Source: Bacilli bacterium
Lineage (GTDB): Bacteria > Bacillota_I > Bacilli_A > RF39 > UBA660
Assembly (NCBI GenBank): GCA_900766325.1
Contig: CAAFVA010000026.1
Coordinates: 1 to 9,329, forward strand
Direction of reading: 5' to 3'
DNA length: 9,329 nt
The first letter of the stretch is position 1, and each line of letters begins with the position of its first letter. Shown piece after piece: positions 6,124 to 9,329 of this stretch. Made by a program: the position numbers and the translations under genes. The notes beneath the pieces were generated by a model. It saw nothing but the letters and a program-made list of their open reading frames with translations, did no database searches and was not told the origin of the DNA.

Positions 6124-7425
6124 ATGAAAAGAGGAATATTTTTAATTAGTTTAGCTTTATTTTCTATGTTTATGTTAATACCAGTCGTTTGCGCAATTAG
6201 GTCGGCTGAAAGTGGTAATATAGAAAACAAAACACCTTTTAATTACAAAGGAAAAACACTTTATGCATCGTTGGAAGTAACTTTCAACATAGACTCAAAT
6301 GGATTTACTAATGATTCAAAAATAGTGCCAAACGTTAATGTAAGTTATGATGAAACTAGTGATATCTTTTATCTATCAGTAAAAAGAAGCGATATAAATA
6401 AATTGTTTACCCAAAAATATGATAACGTTTATTCTTTATTACAAGGTAGTATAGATTATCATTCTGCTACTAAAGAAGGCGGGTATTTTCTTCAGTTAAA
6501 TCATAATTCACAAGAGTGTGGATACACATTAACTAGAAATGAAAATGATTATTATTTTAATAATTATGGATACTTAGAGGTTTTTTCTTCTACGGTACCA
6601 CTTTCTGGGTCTATAGGTAATGATCCATCAATTGGCGGAGGAGTAGCAATCGTTGATACGTTAGCAAACGTATATCAAAAAAGTGAGTATTGTATGAGTG
6701 ATCTTCTAGGTTTTAATCCGGTTATTAACATTGAAAAAACAAAGATGGTTATAAGTATAATAGAAGATGAAAGAATTGATTTGGGAGAAAACGATAACGT
6801 AATTTCTTCTAGATCGAATTTTGCTGATGAAAACGAAGAAAACGATAACTTAATAAGTGAGGATATTAATAACTTTTATGCGGAATATGATGAAAAAAAC
6901 AAGTTGAAGTATAGTTGGTCTTTGCATGATGAAAATGGTGTTCCACTAGAGATAAATTATGATACCCAAATTGATTTAGATAATTCGATTTATGAGGATG
7001 AAATAACGGATTTATTTGGGGAAAAAAGTGAAATAAAAGATAAGTTAAAGTTCATATCATTTAAGCATGAAGGAGAACTTGGAGGCACAGCGAAGGTTAG
7101 TATTTATGTTGGTGATAAATTTAATAAGGGTGAAAAACTAAATTTATTCTATTATGATAAAGATAATAACGAATTAGATAAAATAAACGTATTAGACGAT
7201 AAGGATTATTATATAATAGTTGATGAAGATGGATACGTAGCTTTTGATATAGATCATTGTTCTGAGTACGTTTTAGCGGATTCTTCGTTATCGGTTGTAG
7301 ATAAAAAGACAAATAATAATAGTAATGAGGTTAATACTTTAAATCCATATGTTATCGGATGTTTATCTTTGATTGCAATAATAATTCTAATAGTCATTTT
7401 ACTTGTTATAAGGAAAAAAAGATAA
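6124..7425 (+). CDS. Secreted surface protein with C-terminal membrane anchor, 433 residues
   Basis: The start at 6124 has AGGAG (6111-6115) 8 bases upstream. The N-terminus is a classic signal peptide (Lys2, Arg3, hydrophobic 4-22), with cleavage likely after VCA (22-24). A C-terminal transmembrane helix (about 409-429) followed by RKKR places the bulk outside the membrane. No LPxTG or NPxTG sorting motif precedes the helix, so sortase attachment is not supported. The ectodomain has a beta-rich region (about 36-200), with Cys132 and Cys190 possibly paired. An acidic Asn/Asp/Glu linker (about 214-258) contains the near-repeat ENDNVIS (222-228) and ENDNLIS (239-245). The membrane-proximal domain (about 262-386) has YSWSL, KVSIYVGDKF, LNLFYYDKD and DGYVAFDIDHCSEYVLAD. 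This module type, with its HCSxYVL end, I recall from many Firmicutes surface proteins of unknown function. The linker 387-407 is Asn/Lys-rich. It is a single-gene unit; the ligand is unknown. Confidence 0.85.
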   Translation: MKRGIFLISLALFSMFMLIPVVCAIRSAESGNIENKTPFNYKGKTLYASLEVTFNIDSNGFTNDSKIVPNVNVSYDETSDIFYLSVKRSDINKLFTQKYDNVYSLLQGSIDYHSATKEGGYFLQLNHNSQECGYTLTRNENDYYFNNYGYLEVFSSTVPLSGSIGNDPSIGGGVAIVDTLANVYQKSEYCMSDLLGFNPVINIEKTKMVISIIEDERIDLGENDNVISSRSNFADENEENDNLISEDINNFYAEYDEKNKLKYSWSLHDENGVPLEINYDTQIDLDNSIYEDEITDLFGEKSEIKDKLKFISFKHEGELGGTAKVSIYVGDKFNKGEKLNLFYYDKDNNELDKINVLDDKDYYIIVDEDGYVAFDIDHCSEYVLADSSLSVVDKKTNNNSNEVNTLNPYVIGCLSLIAIIILIVILLVIRKKR

Positions 7426-7436
7426 AGTAAAAAAGT

Positions 7437-7465
7437 AAAAAATTCCCGTTAATGGGATTTTTTTT
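7437..7465 (+). terminator. Rho-independent terminator of the surface-protein gene
   Basis: The stem TCCC/GGGA (7444-7447 with 7454-7457) has loop GTTAAT and is flanked by an A-run (7437-7442) that can pair with the following eight T residues (7458-7465) across one mismatch. It starts 11 bases after the stop codon. Confidence 0.8.
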
Positions 7466-7477
7466 AGTCTAATTTGA

Positions 7478-7506
7478 TTTAAAAAAAACAAATATTTTGA
7501 TATAAT
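7478..7506 (+). promoter_or_regulatory. Extended -10 promoter of the cse60-flippase unit
   Basis: Perfect TATAAT (7501-7506) with an upstream TGA (7498-7500), an extended -10. TTTAAA (7478-7483) sits 17 bases upstream and matches four of six -35 bases. Transcription would start near 7513, leaving a leader of about 50 bases. The boxes look like vegetative sigma-A rather than a sporulation sigma factor. Confidence 0.65.
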
Positions 7507-7540
7507 GATAAAAGAAGACAATTTAATCATTAATGGTTTT

Positions 7541-7565
7541 ATATCATATTATTGGGTGATGATAT
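7541..7565 (+). promoter_or_regulatory. Leader hairpin covering the Cse60 ribosome site and start codon
   Basis: ATATCAT (7541-7547) is a perfect inverted copy of ATGATAT (7559-7565), with an 11-base loop. The pairing can extend outward to 7537/7569 with two T·G wobbles. The 3' arm contains the start ATG (7564-7566) and the end of the GGGTGAT ribosome site (7554-7560). A second ATCAT (7526-7530) could pair with the same ATGAT. The pairing is visible; regulation is inferred. Confidence 0.45.
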
Positions 7566-7737
7566 GAAGGTTAAGGTTTTTGATTGTGATCATGAAAAGG
7601 ACTTAGAAGAAAGTGTTAATGGTTTTATTGCTGATAAGGAAATAGTTGATATTAAATACCAAGTGTCAATTGCAATAAATGGTGAGGAACAGATATATTG
7701 TTTTTCTGCAATGGTTATATACATAGATAGGACTTGA
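7564..7737 (+). CDS. cse60: Cse60-family small protein, 57 residues
   Basis: The start chosen is ATG 7564, with GGGTGAT (7554-7560) 3 bases upstream; a TTG at 7552 lies in the ribosome site itself. The protein carries what I recall as the hallmarks of the Cse60 family: KVKVFDCDHEKDLEESVN (2-19), the VDIKYQ strand (28-33) and EEQIYCFSAMVIY (41-53). Bacillus subtilis Cse60 is about 60 residues and is a mother-cell sporulation gene of unknown biochemical role. Homologues also occur in Firmicutes that do not sporulate, so the name alone does not prove sporulation. The product is soluble with a beta-alpha-beta-beta pattern. It ends in TGA, which at the expected family length supports standard stop-codon use. 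The flippase gene starts 5 bases later, so they are probably co-transcribed. Confidence 0.8.
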   Translation: MKVKVFDCDHEKDLEESVNGFIADKEIVDIKYQVSIAINGEEQIYCFSAMVIYIDRT

Positions 7738-7742
7738 TGTAA

Positions 7743-9329
7743 ATGAAAAAAAGTAGTTTTATAAATGGTGCTTTAATTGCAACGGTTGGAATCGTAGTTA
7801 CTAAGTTTTTAGGAATACTATACGTTATTCCTTTTTATGCGATAATAGGTGAATCCTCTATTGCTTTGTATGGTTATGCATATACGATCTATAATTTATT
7901 TTTATCATTATCAACCGTTGGTATTCCGCCTGCTATGAGTAAGCTAATTAGTGAGTATAATACTTTAGAGTATTATGATACCAAGGAAAGAGCGTATAAA
8001 TTAGGCAAAACATTATTAATTACCTTGGGAATAGTTTTATTTATTATAATGTTTTTTGGTGCTCCTTTTATTGCTAATCAAGTAATGGGTGATAATACCG
8101 GTGGAAATTCAAAAGAAAGTATTACTTTCGTAATTAGAATTATCTCAAGTGCAATTTTAGTTGTTCCTTACTTAAGTGTAACTAAAGGTTATTTGCAAGG
8201 GCATAAGTTCATGACGCCTTCGTCTGTTAGTCAAGTAATTGAACAAGTAGTTAGAATAGCGGTTATCTTAATTGGTAGTTATTTGTGTGTCAGGGTATTT
8301 AATGTAGGTGTTACTAACGCCATTGGCGTAGCCGTTGCTGGCGCTACCGTAGGGGCACTGGTTGCTTTGATCTACTTACTAGTTAAGATAAAGAAAAACA
8401 AGCGTGATATAATAACAAAAACCAAGGATGAAAAGATTAAAGAAAAAGAAAAGAAAATTACTAATAAATCAATAATTAAGAAATTATTAGTTTATTCCGT
8501 TCCGTTTATTTCGTTTGGGCTAGCTCTTTCGGTATATGATTATATAGACATGACAACGATAATTGGTGCTTTAACCGATTTAGGTTTTAAAACCGCTGAT
8601 GCCGAAAGTGTGCTTGGTGTTATTAACACTACTGGAAATAAGTTAAACAGTGTGGTTCTTGCGATATCAACGGGTCTTATGACAAGCTTAGTGCCTAATA
8701 TTACCGCAAGTTTCGTGAAAAAAGATTACAAAGACGTTAAAAGAAAGGTAAATCAATCGTTTTTAATGCTTTTATACGTTACCATGCCGATGACGGTTGG
8801 GCTTTCAATTTTAGCAGAACCCGTATTTACCGCGTTTTATGGTGCATCAACGTGGGGTCCAAAGGTATTTTGTTTCACCATTTTTATAGCGCTATTTAGA
8901 TGCATGTTTACGACATCAGTATCAATTGCACAGTCGTTAAACAAGTTTAAAAACGTGTTTTTGAGCATTATTGGTGGAATCATTGTTAAATTGATACTTC
9001 AAGTACCTTTAATGCATTTATTTAACGCTTTAGGTTTATATCCTTTTTGGGGTTCAACGCTAGCTACCTTACTTGGGCTTTCTACTTCGGTTATAACTAA
9101 TTTAGTAGTTATTAAAAAAACCGTTGGACTAGACTTAAAAGAATATTTTAAGAATATGTTTAAATTTATATATCCGCTAATTATAATGATAATCGTTTTG
9201 CTTCTTATGAATAAGTTTATCTCAGCGTATGCTTTAACAAGAACGAAATCTATTTTAATAATTGCGTTATACGCGTTTGTTGGTGCTGTTATTTACTTTG
9301 CATTAACATTTAAAAATGGTATATTTAAA
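7743..9329 (+). CDS. SpoVB/YtgP (MurJ-like) lipid II-type flippase, C-terminus cut by window end
   Basis: This is a multi-pass membrane transporter of the MVF/MATE-like MOP superfamily. Relatives YtgP/MurJ flip the peptidoglycan precursor lipid II across the membrane; SpoVB does the related job for spore cortex. The start ATG 7743 has AGGA (7729-7732) 10 bases upstream, inside the end of the Cse60 gene. The 529 visible residues contain about a dozen hydrophobic segments. The family hallmark is at 148-171: KGYLQG, then MTP, then SQVIEQVVR. The N-terminal SFINGALIATVGIVVTKFLG (5-24), then YxxP and STVGIPPAMSKLISEY (57-72), is also typical. A Lys/Glu-rich cytoplasmic loop (215-247) separates the two halves. 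Relatives run about 520-545 residues, so only a few tens of residues are probably missing. MurJ/YtgP is more likely than SpoVB if the organism does not sporulate, but I cannot separate them here. Confidence 0.88.
   Translation, partial: MKKSSFINGALIATVGIVVTKFLGILYVIPFYAIIGESSIALYGYAYTIYNLFLSLSTVGIPPAMSKLISEYNTLEYYDTKERAYKLGKTLLITLGIVLFIIMFFGAPFIANQVMGDNTGGNSKESITFVIRIISSAILVVPYLSVTKGYLQGHKFMTPSSVSQVIEQVVRIAVILIGSYLCVRVFNVGVTNAIGVAVAGATVGALVALIYLLVKIKKNKRDIITKTKDEKIKEKEKKITNKSIIKKLLVYSVPFISFGLALSVYDYIDMTTIIGALTDLGFKTADAESVLGVINTTGNKLNSVVLAISTGLMTSLVPNITASFVKKDYKDVKRKVNQSFLMLLYVTMPMTVGLSILAEPVFTAFYGASTWGPKVFCFTIFIALFRCMFTTSVSIAQSLNKFKNVFLSIIGGIIVKLILQVPLMHLFNALGLYPFWGSTLATLLGLSTSVITNLVVIKKTVGLDLKEYFKNMFKFIYPLIIMIIVLLLMNKFISAYALTRTKSILIIALYAFVGAVIYFALTFKNGIFK

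Noticed and set aside
6124..6210. Lipoprotein signal (Cys23) in the surface protein
   Set aside because: The residues before Cys23 are PVV. A lipobox needs Gly, Ala or Ser just before the Cys, so ordinary signal peptidase cleavage is preferred.
7121..7312. Reverse-strand open frame opposite the surface-protein gene
   Set aside because: It is a low-complexity shadow of the coding strand, with no ribosome site or terminator of its own.
7735..7746. TGA read as tryptophan (mycoplasma code)
   Set aside because: TGA ends the Cse60-like gene at the expected family length, and the Trp codons inspected in the large genes are TGG.
1..9329. CRISPR arrays, tRNA or rRNA genes, insertion sequences, replication origin boxes
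   Set aside because: I saw no regularly spaced repeats, cloverleaf-like segments, transposase motifs or DnaA-box clusters on reading both strands. Short structured RNAs could still be missed by eye.

Overview
The window looks like chromosome from a low-GC Gram-positive bacterium of the Bacilli / uncultured Mollicutes-like (RF39-type) kind. Three things support this. It is strongly AT-rich (about one third G+C by eye). Its closest recognisable families are Firmicutes ones: ParE/ParC in the adjacent Gram-positive arrangement, a Cse60-type small protein, and a SpoVB/YtgP flippase. Its signals are strong Shine-Dalgarno sites, TATAAT-type -10 boxes and short hairpin-plus-U terminators. The code appears to be standard (table 11): the Trp codons I inspected are TGG, and TGA ends the Cse60-like gene at the expected family length. 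This is therefore not a TGA=Trp mycoplasma. A lipid II-type flippase implies a cell wall.

All genes lie on the + strand. Positions 1-192 are the tail of a gene that starts outside the window and resembles the C-terminus of DUF1016/YhcG-type PD-(D/E)XK nucleases. It ends in a terminator (202-230). The topoisomerase IV operon follows, parE (285-2198) and parC (2211-4769), 12 bases apart and driven by a promoter at about 219-248. A terminator at the parC stop codon (4768-4797) overlaps the promoter of the next gene, an unrecognised 280-residue protein (4835-5677). That gene ends in a third terminator. A small unrecognised 114-residue frame (5707-6051) begins with TTG inside the U-tract of that terminator.

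A strong extended -10 promoter (6073-6101) then drives a 433-residue secreted, C-terminally membrane-anchored surface protein (6124-7425), followed by a terminator (7437-7465). The last unit starts from another extended -10 promoter (7478-7506). It carries a Cse60-family protein (7564-7737) and, 5 bases later, a SpoVB/YtgP/MurJ-type multi-pass flippase (7743 to the window end, lacking its C-terminus).

Functionally this is mostly housekeeping: chromosome decatenation by topoisomerase IV and export of cell-wall precursor, with three lineage-specific unknowns between them. I do not see a convincing new defence, mobile or CRISPR-like system. The most interesting material is regulatory: terminators whose 3' arm doubles as the next promoter's -35 region, two inverted repeats that overlap ribosome binding sites, a gene starting inside a terminator, and a bias toward C-ending codons before GTN codons. 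There is no gene-free stretch longer than 300 bases. The longest gap is 7426-7563, which holds a terminator, a promoter and a leader hairpin.
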